Assembly: GCF_014842915.1 (NCBI RefSeq)
Contig: NZ_JACYXI010000006.1
Coordinates: forward strand, 124,001 to 188,000
DNA from: Roseibium litorale
GTDB taxonomy: Bacteria; Pseudomonadota; Alphaproteobacteria; Rhizobiales; Stappiaceae
Direction: 5' to 3'
Length of the DNA: 64,000 bases
Program-made: the position numbers and the translations under genes
The notes under the pieces: model-generated
The model's input: only the letters and a program-made list of their open reading frames with translations
Database searches by the model: none
Told to the model about the DNA's origin: nothing
In this document: piece after piece, positions 19,996 through 27,649 of the stretch
Layout of the letters: every line of letters begins with the position of its first letter
Numbering within the stretch: the first letter of the stretch is position 1

Positions 19996-20679
19996 ATGCC
20001 TACACTCATTGTCGACGACCTCACCGTGGACCGGGGAGGTCGTCGTGTCTTTGCCGGACTATCCTTTCAACTGCAGGCAGGCCATGCGCTGGTGATCACC
20101 GGCGCGAATGGCGCTGGCAAATCCTCTCTCTTGCGCACCCTCGCCGGGCTCATTTCACCGGCCGGAGGCAGCATGTCTCTCAATGGCGGCGACAGCGAGC
20201 GCAGCCTTGCCGAACACGCGCATTACTTCGGCCATGAGAGCGCCGTGAAGCGGGCCCTGCCGGTGCGCGGGAATCTCGAGTTCTGGCGGGATTTCACCAG
20301 CCCGGTGCAAACGGAAAAGTTCACGCCAACCACAATGCAGCCGATGGAGATCCTGGAGCTGCTCGGGATTGGCCATACGGCGGACCTGCCCGCCGCCTAT
20401 CTGTCTGCCGGGCAAACCCGGCGCCTGGCGCTGGCCCGGTTGTTTGTCTCGCCCCGCCCCCTCTGGCTGATGGACGAACCGACCTCAGCCCTGGACACGG
20501 CCTCGGAAGCGCAGTTAATCGGCCTGATGAACACGCACCTCAAGAATGGCGGCATGATCGTGACAGCCACCCATACGGAACTGGCACTTTCCCCCGTCGA
20601 GCCGCTCCATCTGTCGGCTTCCATTGCCGGGGACGAGGACGCCTATGAGTTCGGCGGAACACTTGAGGATTACGCGTAA
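19996..20679 (+). CDS. ccmA: Heme exporter ATP-binding protein CcmA
   Basis: ATPase of the CcmABCD complex that releases holo-CcmE in cytochrome c maturation System I. The 227-residue protein has Walker A GANGAGKSS near residue 36, a signature-like LSAGQTRRLALARL, and Walker B LWLMDEPTSALD. GGAGG precedes the ATG. The stop overlaps the ccmB start (TAATG). It begins the ccm group, which is interrupted after ccmB. Confidence 0.95.
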   Translation: MPTLIVDDLTVDRGGRRVFAGLSFQLQAGHALVITGANGAGKSSLLRTLAGLISPAGGSMSLNGGDSERSLAEHAHYFGHESAVKRALPVRGNLEFWRDFTSPVQTEKFTPTTMQPMEILELLGIGHTADLPAAYLSAGQTRRLALARLFVSPRPLWLMDEPTSALDTASEAQLIGLMNTHLKNGGMIVTATHTELALSPVEPLHLSASIAGDEDAYEFGGTLEDYA

Positions 20680-21350
20680 TGGCCAGCTGGTCCTCTTCCC
20701 TATTCCGCCGCGAATTGCAGCTGGCGACCCGCGTGGGCGGCAGCGCGCTGGTGGGCGTGCTGTTCTTTCTTGCCGTCGTGACGGTCATTCCCTTCGGTGT
20801 TGGCCCGGATCTCAATCTGCTTGCCCGCATCGGCCCGGCGATCCTGTGGATCGGCGCCCTGCTGGCAACGCTGCTCGGTCTTGACCGCCTGTTTCAGGCC
20901 GACCGGGACGATGGCTCGCTGGATCTTCTGCTGATGGCCGGGCGGCCTCTGGAACTGGTGGTGCTGATCAAGTGCCTGGCTCACTGGGTCGCAACCGGAC
21001 TGCCGCTCGTGGCAGCCGCGCCAGTTCTCGCCATCTTTCTCAATCTGGAGCCCACGGCCATCGGCGCGGTCACGCTGACGCTTTTAGCTGGCACACCGGC
21101 CCTCACCTTCATTGGCGCCATCGGGGCCTCCCTCACCGTGACGCTGCGCCGGGGCGGACTGCTGCTGGCGGTCCTGGTCGTGCCACTAGCCATTCCGGTG
21201 CTGATTTTCGGGGTGAGCGCGGCGGATGCGGCGGTGTCCGATCCGGTGCCGTTCCTGACGCCTTTCCTGATCCTGTGCGCCCTGACGCTGATTGCAGGCG
21301 TGATCGGCCCGATCGCGTCTGCGGCCGCCCTGAGGTTTTCAGCAGATTGA
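20679..21350 (+). CDS. ccmB: Heme exporter permease CcmB
   Basis: Inner-membrane subunit of the CcmABCD complex. The 223-residue protein has six predicted membrane helices; LFRRELQLATR near the N-terminus and the following hydrophobic pattern are typical of CcmB. It overlaps ccmA by one base. Instead of ccmC it is followed by an AT-rich two-gene insert starting at 21467; the TGA stop lies inside a TTGACA that could be the insert's -35 box. Confidence 0.94.
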   Translation: MASWSSSLFRRELQLATRVGGSALVGVLFFLAVVTVIPFGVGPDLNLLARIGPAILWIGALLATLLGLDRLFQADRDDGSLDLLLMAGRPLELVVLIKCLAHWVATGLPLVAAAPVLAIFLNLEPTAIGAVTLTLLAGTPALTFIGAIGASLTVTLRRGGLLLAVLVVPLAIPVLIFGVSAADAAVSDPVPFLTPFLILCALTLIAGVIGPIASAAALRFSAD

Positions 21351-21426
21351 CATTTGAGATTAATAAATTATTTAACGATAAACGACTCATATGATCATGG
21401 TCATATGGCGGGTGTCGTGCTATGAT
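21347..21426 (+). promoter_or_regulatory. Promoter/operator region of the Panacea cassette
   Basis: Two promoters are plausible: TTGACA (21347-21352) with TATTTA (21369-21374), 16 bp apart; and TGGTCA (21398-21403) with TATGAT (21421-21426), 17 bp apart. The perfect inverted repeat CATATGA-TCATGG-TCATATG (21388-21407) overlaps the -35 box of the second, as expected for an autoregulatory operator. Confidence 0.5.
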
Positions 21427-21466
21427 TTAAGCACGGACATTAGAAACTTAGGCGGGAGATTTGGCG

Positions 21467-21949
21467 ATGCCCAGCTACGATGCTAGGGCAATTGCGAACG
21501 AGTTTATTCGTCGCAACGGTCCGCATATCAACCAGATGAAGCTCCAGAAGCTCGTTTACATTGCGCACGGGTGGAACCTTGCTATCAACAAGGCTCCACT
21601 GATAGCAGAAAAAATTGAAGCTTGGGACGGCGGCCCCGTTGTAAGAAAAATTTGGAACCATCTTCGAGATTACGGGCGTAACGCCTCGGATGGATTACTT
21701 GCGGATCCGTTTGATTCCAGCACTCCATATAAAGCTAAGCTAAGTGATGATGAAGTCGCCATAATTGAACACGTATGGAAAAAATACGGCGACTATTCTG
21801 GCATTGAGCTATCTGAAATGACGCACGAGCCGGGCACTCCTTGGAGTAATGCTTATTTTGGAGGAGGAAGGAACACTTCTCTGTCCCAAGATGATATTCA
21901 GCAACATTTTATAGAGCTTGCCCTTGCCGGACGCGACAAAGCAGCCTGA
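21467..21949 (+). CDS. Panacea-domain (DUF4065/SocA-like) protein, putative antitoxin
   Basis: This 160-residue protein carries the Panacea domain: NQMKLQKLVYIAHGWNLAI near residue 25, then EAWDGGPVVRKIW and, near the end, GTPWSNAY. The family includes SocA and the PanA antitoxins, which pair with very diverse toxins. The ATG at 21467 has GGGAG eight bases upstream; a TTG at 21461 is less likely. It overlaps the next gene and is markedly AT-richer than the ccm genes on both sides, which points to transfer. Antitoxin activity is inferred from domain and context, not proven. Confidence 0.8.
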   Translation: MPSYDARAIANEFIRRNGPHINQMKLQKLVYIAHGWNLAINKAPLIAEKIEAWDGGPVVRKIWNHLRDYGRNASDGLLADPFDSSTPYKAKLSDDEVAIIEHVWKKYGDYSGIELSEMTHEPGTPWSNAYFGGGRNTSLSQDDIQQHFIELALAGRDKAA

Positions 21950-22349
21950 GATCTCACTCAAAGACCTCGATAAAGCTCCGGTTACGACAAAACCAAGCGA
22001 GACAGATGTTTCTGTCTCGCCCGAAGATTACAGAAATGCGTTTACGAGAGTCTCAGAAGAGAACTCGGAGCTAAAAATAGAAATAGAGACCCTTAAAAAG
22101 ACAATCAGGACAACTGAAATTTTAGATGGGCTAATTGAGCCATTTGCTAAAAATACATTCAGATTTATGTGTGCATATTGCGGGTTTGTTGGCGTCGTTA
22201 TTGCCATGAACGCGTTTGGTTGCTTTAAAAATTCAATCTCAGATTCCGTCTTCCAAATATTGGTAGGTAGTACGGCAGCAACCGTGATCGGCCTAGTTGG
22301 AATGGTTCTCACCGGTATCTTCGTCGGCGCTCGAAAGAACATCAAGTAA
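21918..22349 (+). CDS. Small coiled-coil membrane protein, candidate toxin partner of the Panacea protein
   Basis: A 143-residue protein with no family I recognise. Residues about 1-35 are polar. Residues 40-70 form a coiled coil (RVSEENSELKIEIETLKKTI). Two hydrophobic helices follow (CAYCGFVGVVIAMNAFGCF and ILVGSTAATVIGLVGMVLTG), with a basic tail ARKNIK. There is no ATG before the membrane part, so a TTG at 21918 or 21924, inside the end of the Panacea gene, must be the start; this implies translational coupling. Panacea antitoxins are known to pair with membrane-acting toxins among others, so toxin is the leading guess. Confidence 0.6.
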   Translation: MPLPDATKQPEISLKDLDKAPVTTKPSETDVSVSPEDYRNAFTRVSEENSELKIEIETLKKTIRTTEILDGLIEPFAKNTFRFMCAYCGFVGVVIAMNAFGCFKNSISDSVFQILVGSTAATVIGLVGMVLTGIFVGARKNIK

Positions 22350-22425
22350 GGATTCCCTTTACATTTTGAGGAAAGAGGCGGGACAATTTGACCGGCCTCA
22401 ATGCGCCGCGCTGTGCGACAAGAGA

Positions 22426-22454
22426 TTGAAGACGCGTCACTGACAGATTAGAAC
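22426..22454 (+). promoter_or_regulatory. Candidate promoter for ccmCDG
   Basis: TTGAAG (22426-22431) and TAGAAC (22449-22454) are 17 bp apart, predicting a start at about 22461, the A of the ccmC ATG. The absence of a Shine-Dalgarno sequence there fits a leaderless transcript. Confidence 0.4.
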
Positions 22455-22460
22455 GGTTCC

Positions 22461-23228
22461 ATGGGTATTTTGGACTTGGCCAATCCGACACGTTTCCTCC
22501 GCTTTGTGCAGATCGTTCTGCCCTGGCTGGCGGGCCTATGCGTGATCGTCTTCGCCACTGGGCTCTACATGAGCTTTTTCACCGCGCCGGAAGACTATCA
22601 GCAGGGCGCGACCGTGCGGATCATGTTCATTCATGTGCCAGCCGCGTGGCTGTCCATGATGTGCTATTCGATCATGGCCGTATCGTCTCTGGGCACGCTG
22701 GTGTGGAAGCATCCGCTGGCGGATGTCTCTGCCAAAGCGGCCGCCCCGATCGGCGCCACCTTCACCTTCATCGCTCTGGTGACCGGATCGCTCTGGGGCA
22801 AGCCCATGTGGGGCACCTATTGGGTCTGGGATGCGCGCCTGACCTCCGTTCTGGTGCTGTTCATCATGTATCTCGGGCTCATGGCCTTGTGGCGCACGAT
22901 GGAAGACCCGATCAAGGCAGGCAAGGCCGCCGCCATTCTGACGCTGGTCGGCGCCGTCAACCTGCCGGTGATCAAGTTCTCGGTGAACTGGTGGAACACC
23001 CTGCACCAGCCCGCCAGCGTGATGCGGATGGATGGCCCGACCATTCACCCGTCGATCCTGATCCCGCTGCTGGTGATGGCCGCTGCCTTCACGCTGCTGT
23101 TCTTCGTTCTTCATCTGATGGCCATGCGCAATGAAATCCTGCGCAGACGCCTCAGAGCCATGCGGCTGAAAGCCGCCGCGCAAACGCGGCCTGCCAGCAC
23201 GGCGCTTTCACCCCAGGCCGCGGAGTAA
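22461..23228 (+). CDS. ccmC: Heme transporter CcmC
   Basis: Membrane protein that presents heme to CcmE in cytochrome c maturation. The 255-residue protein has six helices and the tryptophan-rich WWD-type motif WGTYWVWDARLTSVLVL. The heme-ligand histidine regions FIHVPAAWLSM and NTLHQPASV flank it. It restarts the ccm operon 111 bp after the Panacea cassette and is followed by ccmD four bases later. Confidence 0.95.
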   Translation: MGILDLANPTRFLRFVQIVLPWLAGLCVIVFATGLYMSFFTAPEDYQQGATVRIMFIHVPAAWLSMMCYSIMAVSSLGTLVWKHPLADVSAKAAAPIGATFTFIALVTGSLWGKPMWGTYWVWDARLTSVLVLFIMYLGLMALWRTMEDPIKAGKAAAILTLVGAVNLPVIKFSVNWWNTLHQPASVMRMDGPTIHPSILIPLLVMAAAFTLLFFVLHLMAMRNEILRRRLRAMRLKAAAQTRPASTALSPQAAE

Positions 23229-23232
23229 TCTC

Positions 23233-23427
23233 ATGGATCTCGGCCCCCATTCCGGCTTTATCATTGCGTCTTACGCGCTGACCGCCGCAGCTGTGCTTGG
23301 CCTGCTGCTCTGGGTCATTTTCGACCGGCGCAAGCTGGAAGCCGACCTTGCCCGCCTCGCAGAACAAGGGATCTCCCGTGCACGCCGGCACCAGCCGTCC
23401 AAAGGCACTGAAGCGGACCGCACATGA
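23233..23427 (+). CDS. ccmD: Heme exporter protein CcmD
   Basis: Small single-pass membrane protein of the CcmABCD complex, needed to release holo-CcmE. It is 64 residues, with one helix at about residues 8-30 (FIIASYALTAAAVLGLLLWV) followed by a basic cytoplasmic tail, the usual CcmD layout. Its stop overlaps the ccmG start as ATGA. Confidence 0.9.
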   Translation: MDLGPHSGFIIASYALTAAAVLGLLLWVIFDRRKLEADLARLAEQGISRARRHQPSKGTEADRT

Positions 23428-24026
23428 CCGCGCAAACGGATCCATCGCCCAAACGCCGCATTCCCCTGCTGGTGCTGCTGCCCCTTATCGTGTTCACAGC
23501 CCTGGCTGGCCTGTTTCTGATTCAGCTGACCATCGGCCACGACCCGAGCCAGATCCCGTCCGCGCTGATCGGCAAGCCGGTACCCGATACGGAGCTGCTG
23601 CCCGTCCCAGAATTGACCCGCGACGGTGTGCCGGTTCCCGGCATCACCAAGGCAGATCTTCTGGGCAAGGTCTCGGTGGTCAATGTCTTTGCGTCATGGT
23701 GCGTGCCCTGCCGGCAGGAGCATCCGTTCCTGGAAGAACTGAGCAAGCGCGACGGTTTCCAGATGCTCGGCATCAACTACAAGGACAAGCCGGAAAATGC
23801 CCGCCGCTTCCTGGGCAGCCTCGGCAATCCCTATGACCGGGTTGGCGCGGATGAAAAAGGCCGCACCGCCATCGACTGGGGTGTCTACGGGGTGCCTGAA
23901 ACCTTCATCGTCGATGCCAAGGGCACCATCCGCTACAAATTCATTGGACCGCTTTCGCAGGAAAGCTACGGGAAGGTCTTCCTGCCCCAGCTGGAGAAAG
24001 TCCTTGCCTCGCCAGAGGGCAGCTGA
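23424..24026 (+). CDS. ccmG: Thiol:disulfide interchange protein CcmG/DsbE
   Basis: Membrane-anchored periplasmic thioredoxin that keeps the CXXCH motifs of apocytochrome c reduced. The 200-residue protein has an N-terminal anchor at about residues 10-32 and the active site WCVPC near residue 91, followed by RQEHPFLEEL. The cis-proline region GVYGVPETF is present. It is the last ccm gene here; ccmE, ccmF and ccmH are not in the window. Confidence 0.95.
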   Translation: MTAQTDPSPKRRIPLLVLLPLIVFTALAGLFLIQLTIGHDPSQIPSALIGKPVPDTELLPVPELTRDGVPVPGITKADLLGKVSVVNVFASWCVPCRQEHPFLEELSKRDGFQMLGINYKDKPENARRFLGSLGNPYDRVGADEKGRTAIDWGVYGVPETFIVDAKGTIRYKFIGPLSQESYGKVFLPQLEKVLASPEGS

Positions 24027-24138
24027 GGGCGGCGGAAAATGCCGGACAACGTCACCCGCTCGTGACTGGCTCTTGAAGCTTCAAAAGCTTAGTGTCTTTG
24101 GCAGAGTTCAAATTCCAAGGCCAGCCATCTCAAGTCCC

Positions 24139-24921
24139 ATGACGAAACGCTTCCAGCACATTCTCCGTTCGGCGCCAGCAGCCAAGACCGCCATGGCGGC
24201 TGTTTTCGCCCTTGGCTTCGTCTTCGACCAGGGCGCGGCTCTGGCCGCCTCAACCGCCCCCAAAGCGGTGGCCGAGCTCTTCACCAGCCAGGGCTGTTCT
24301 TCGTGTCCGCCCGCCGACAAGCTTCTGGAAGAGCTGGTGCACAAGCATCCGGACATTCTAAGCCTGTCGCTTCCCGTGGACTATTGGGACTATCTTGGCT
24401 GGCGGGACACACTTGCCCGGCCGGAGAATTCCGAACGCCAGCGGGCCTATGCCGCCCAGCGCGGTGACCGGTCGGTCTATACGCCGCAGCTCGTCGTCGA
24501 CGGCATGGAACACGTGATTGGCGGCGACAGGCAAGCCGTTCTGGCCGCCCTTGGCCGCGCCGCGCCCTTTACGGCCTCTGTCGAGCTGTCGGTCCGGGAC
24601 ATGGCCGTCGAGGCCAAGGTCGATGGCAGCCTTCCTGCCGGACAGCGCATGGCCACGATCTTCATTCTGCGGCTGGATGCGGAGCAATCCGTTCCCATCG
24701 CCCGGGGCGAGAACAGCGGCGCCAACATCACCTATGTGAATGTCGTCCGCGATCTCAGGGCCATCGGCATGTGGTCCGGCGGGCCGGAAGTCTTCCGCAT
24801 TCCCAAATCCGAGTTCATGAAGGACAAGGACAGCCGTTGCGCGGTTCTCATCCAGATCGAGGATGACAGCGGCCCGGGCCGTATCATCGGCGCGGCCGTT
24901 ATGGACCCCAAGGCTCCCTGA
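24139..24921 (+). CDS. DUF1223 family exported thioredoxin-like protein
   Basis: A 260-residue protein with an N-terminal signal of about 40 residues ending near AALAAS. The DUF1223 signature ELFTSQGCSSCPPADKLL follows, with a CSSC pair at the position of a thioredoxin active site, then LPVDYWDYLGW and TPQLVVDG. Function is unproven; fold and export suggest an envelope redox role. It lies 112 bp after ccmG in the same direction, so a link to cytochrome maturation is possible but inferred. The ATG at 24139 is chosen because upstream in-frame sequence overlaps ccmG. Confidence 0.85.
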   Translation: MTKRFQHILRSAPAAKTAMAAVFALGFVFDQGAALAASTAPKAVAELFTSQGCSSCPPADKLLEELVHKHPDILSLSLPVDYWDYLGWRDTLARPENSERQRAYAAQRGDRSVYTPQLVVDGMEHVIGGDRQAVLAALGRAAPFTASVELSVRDMAVEAKVDGSLPAGQRMATIFILRLDAEQSVPIARGENSGANITYVNVVRDLRAIGMWSGGPEVFRIPKSEFMKDKDSRCAVLIQIEDDSGPGRIIGAAVMDPKAP

Positions 24922-25069
24922 CCGATCACATAAACGCCTTCTGCCACCCTGTGTGATGCGGGGAGATTGGCAGATCGGGCGAAACGGGAGTTGCGTCCCA
25001 GCAGAAAACTGGTACCCCTTCGCCGAGCGGCCACCCCGGTCTTGGCGGCACAAAGAGGGAATCCGGACC

Positions 25070-25957
25070 ATGAGCGGCAGACTCCGTATCGCTATCGGCA
25101 GCGTTTTTGTCGGCCTCGGCGTGATGAGCCTCAAATACCTGGCCTATGAGCTGACGGGTTCGATCGCCCTTTACTCTGATGCTCTGGAAACCATCGTCAA
25201 TGTGGCCTCGTCCATAGCAGCCGTCATTGCCATCTGGTTCGCGTCACGGCCGGCGGATTCAAATCATCCCTACGGCCACGACAAGGCCGAGTATTTCGCC
25301 GCCGTTCTGGTTGGCGTCATGATCGTGCTGGCCGCCGGCACGATCTTCCATTCCGCCTGGATCGGCTACAACACGCCGCAGGACGTCGACTATTCTCCTC
25401 TGGGCCTTGGCATCAACGCACTGGCTGCCGTGATCAACGCCATCTGGGCGCTGGTGCTGATCCGCTATGGCAAGCGCAGCCGGTCCCCCGCCCTGGAGGC
25501 CGACGGACGCCACCTGATGACGGATGTCGTGACCTCGCTGGGCGTTCTCGCCGGTGTTGTTCTGGTGGTCTTCACCGGCTGGCAGAAGCTGGATCCGATC
25601 CTTGCCGGTCTTGTGGGCCTCAACGTTCTGTGGACCGGCTGGGATGTGATGAAGGGGTCTATTTCGGGCCTGATGGACGAAGCAGCCTCGCCGGACACCC
25701 TGGACAAGATCCGGCAAGTGATTGCTGCGGAAGGCGAAGGCGCGCTGGAAGCCCACGACTTGAGAACCCGTCTTGCGGGCAAGCTCACCTTCATCGACTT
25801 CCATCTCGTCGTCGATGGAAGCATGTCGGTCGAATCGGCACATGACATCTGCGACCGGATCGAGCAGGCGGTTGGGAAGGCCGTTCCCGGCGCCCGCCTG
25901 ACCATTCATGTGGAACCGGAGCACAAGGCGAAGCATTCGGGCATCATTGTGCTCTGA
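25070..25957 (+). CDS. Cation diffusion facilitator (CDF) transporter
   Basis: Proton-coupled divalent-metal exporter of the inner membrane, 295 residues. Metal-site residues are in YSDALETIVN (helix 2) and in EADGRHLMTDVVTS (helix 5). HPYGHDKAEYFAA is the characteristic loop after helix 2. The soluble C-terminal domain (about residues 205-285) has DFHLVVDGSMSVESAHDICD. The ATG at 25070 has AGAGGGA about nine bases upstream. Metal specificity cannot be read with confidence. Confidence 0.9.
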   Translation: MSGRLRIAIGSVFVGLGVMSLKYLAYELTGSIALYSDALETIVNVASSIAAVIAIWFASRPADSNHPYGHDKAEYFAAVLVGVMIVLAAGTIFHSAWIGYNTPQDVDYSPLGLGINALAAVINAIWALVLIRYGKRSRSPALEADGRHLMTDVVTSLGVLAGVVLVVFTGWQKLDPILAGLVGLNVLWTGWDVMKGSISGLMDEAASPDTLDKIRQVIAAEGEGALEAHDLRTRLAGKLTFIDFHLVVDGSMSVESAHDICDRIEQAVGKAVPGARLTIHVEPEHKAKHSGIIVL

Positions 25958-26056
25958 TCCCCCCGGTTTCGGCGATTGCCACCGATCGGCGGCTGGCTCT
26001 ATGATGCGGAAACGCCCCGCCTTTTCGTCTCCGCAAGCCCAAGGGCCCTCCCCCCA

Positions 26057-26875
26057 ATGCGCCCCAAGTCCGTTTTCGATCATGCCATTCTGATTGCAGG
26101 CGCTTTGCTGATGTGCGGTCCGATGTTCGCCCTGTTCCTGTCAACGACCCATAGCGGAGCTGCACTACAGGACCAGGGATTGAGCCTCAGCTTTGGCCCG
26201 GAGCTGATTGCCAATTACACCCGGCTGTTCAACGCTGAAGGCGGCTTTCTCGGCGGTATCACCGTCTATTCGCTGCTCTGGAACTCCTTCGTGCTGGGCG
26301 CAGGTCTTGCCGGAGTGACCGTGGCGCTTTCGCTGATGGCGGCCTATGCGCTGGTGTATTTCCGGCCCAGGGGCGCGGGCCTGATCTTCTGGCTGCTTCT
26401 GCTGACCCTGATGCTGCCGCTGGAAGCCCGCTTCCTGCCAACTTACACTGTCGCCGCAGACCTGGGGCTGGTGAACACTCATGCGGGCCTCATCCTGCCC
26501 CTGGCAGCCTCTGGCATCGGAACCTTCTTCTTCCGGCAGTTCCTGCAGAATGTGCCGGACGCCTTGCTGGAATCCGCCCGTCTTGACGGCGCAGGCCCGA
26601 TCAAGTTCTTCAAGGACATTCTCGTCCCCCTGTCCTGGCCCATGGCCAGCGCCCTGTTCCTGGTCACCTTCGTAAACGGCTGGAACCAGTATCTTTGGCC
26701 TGTCATGGTGACCTCGGACGAAAGCGCCTACACGGTGGTGCGGGGCTTGCAGTTCTTCGGGCGGACAAGCCTCAACGGCATCATGCTCGCCTGCGTCGCC
26801 GTGCTGCCGCCCGCTGTCCTGCTGGTCATCTTTCAAAGAAAGTTCGTCAAAGGGCTGTTTGATGGGGTGCACTGA
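26057..26875 (+). CDS. UgpE-like carbohydrate ABC transporter permease, orphan
   Basis: A 272-residue permease with six membrane helices and the ABC-permease EAA-loop (ALLESARLDGAGPIKFF). Overall it resembles UgpE, the glycerol-3-phosphate permease: LTLMLPLEARFLPT and NGWNQYLWPVMVTSDE are typical. UgpE normally sits with ugpB, ugpA and ugpC, none of which is here. The ATG at 26057 is used because a TTG at 25976 would add an atypical extension. An HAD phosphatase follows 29 bp downstream. Confidence 0.82.
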   Translation: MRPKSVFDHAILIAGALLMCGPMFALFLSTTHSGAALQDQGLSLSFGPELIANYTRLFNAEGGFLGGITVYSLLWNSFVLGAGLAGVTVALSLMAAYALVYFRPRGAGLIFWLLLLTLMLPLEARFLPTYTVAADLGLVNTHAGLILPLAASGIGTFFFRQFLQNVPDALLESARLDGAGPIKFFKDILVPLSWPMASALFLVTFVNGWNQYLWPVMVTSDESAYTVVRGLQFFGRTSLNGIMLACVAVLPPAVLLVIFQRKFVKGLFDGVH

Positions 26876-26904
26876 CCCTTGCCGATTCGAATGGATCTGA
26901 CGAC

Positions 26905-27570
26905 ATGAGCCAAACTGCCATCCTCTTTGACTGCGACGGGGTGCTCGTCGATTCCGAAACCATCTATGTCGAGGTGGAGCGCGAGCATCTGAGCCGGATC
27001 GGGCTGGAGTATGATCTTCACGAGTACCAGCAGCGCTTCAACGGCCTGATGGCCAGGGATTTCTTCAAGCTGGTTCAAGATGAGCACGCAAAACTGGAAA
27101 CCGGCAGCTTTCCGGTGAGCTTCTTCACCGACCTGGAAACAGCGACGACCGCGCGCATCAACCGGGACCTTGAGGCCATCGACGGCATTGGGAGCGTGCT
27201 CGCTTCCTTGACCATGCCGCGCGCCGTCGCCTCTTCAAGCCGGCTGGAACGGTTGCATATCAAGCTGCGCCAGACGGGCCTTCACGGCTATTTCGATCCG
27301 CATATCTATTCCGGGGAACAGGTGGCAAACGGCAAGCCCGCGCCGGATCTCTTCCTCTACGCCGCTACGCAGATCGGTGCCGAACCACGCGATTGCATCG
27401 TGATTGAAGACAGCGTCAACGGCGTTCTTGCGGGCAAGGCGGCAGGCATGGAAGTCTGGGGCTTCATTGGCGGAGGCCATGCCAGCGAAAGGCTCGGCGA
27501 ACGGCTGACAGAAGCCGGCGCTTCCAAGATTCTGAGAAGCCATGAGGAGCTTGGCGCTGAGCTCGGCTGA
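26905..27570 (+). CDS. HAD-superfamily phosphatase (beta-phosphoglucomutase/GS1-like)
   Basis: Phosphate-ester hydrolase or mutase of the HAD superfamily, 221 residues. Motif I is FDCDGVLVDSE near residue 8, motif II is ASSSRLER, motif III lysine is in GKPAPDLF, and motif IV is CIVIEDSVNGVLAGKAAGM. The small helical cap at residues 15-85 places it with phosphoglycolate or sugar-phosphate phosphatases. Cotranscription with the UgpE-like permease suggests a sugar- or glycerol-phosphate substrate, as inference. Confidence 0.88.
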   Translation: MSQTAILFDCDGVLVDSETIYVEVEREHLSRIGLEYDLHEYQQRFNGLMARDFFKLVQDEHAKLETGSFPVSFFTDLETATTARINRDLEAIDGIGSVLASLTMPRAVASSSRLERLHIKLRQTGLHGYFDPHIYSGEQVANGKPAPDLFLYAATQIGAEPRDCIVIEDSVNGVLAGKAAGMEVWGFIGGGHASERLGERLTEAGASKILRSHEELGAELG

Positions 27571-27597
27571 GCCGTCCATTTCAAGCTTCCTTAAAAG

Positions 27598-27623
27598 ATG
27601 CGCGGCCAGTCATGGCCACGCAT
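27598..27623. terminator. Bidirectional terminator between HAD phosphatase and amt
   Basis: ATGCG-c-GGCCA pairs with TGGCC-a-CGCAT around GTCA, with one C-A mismatch. T-rich sequence follows on the plus strand (TTTCTCATTTT) and CTTTT on the minus strand, between two convergent genes. Confidence 0.6.
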
Positions 27624-27649
27624 TTCTCATTTTCAGAAGATAGCAATCG

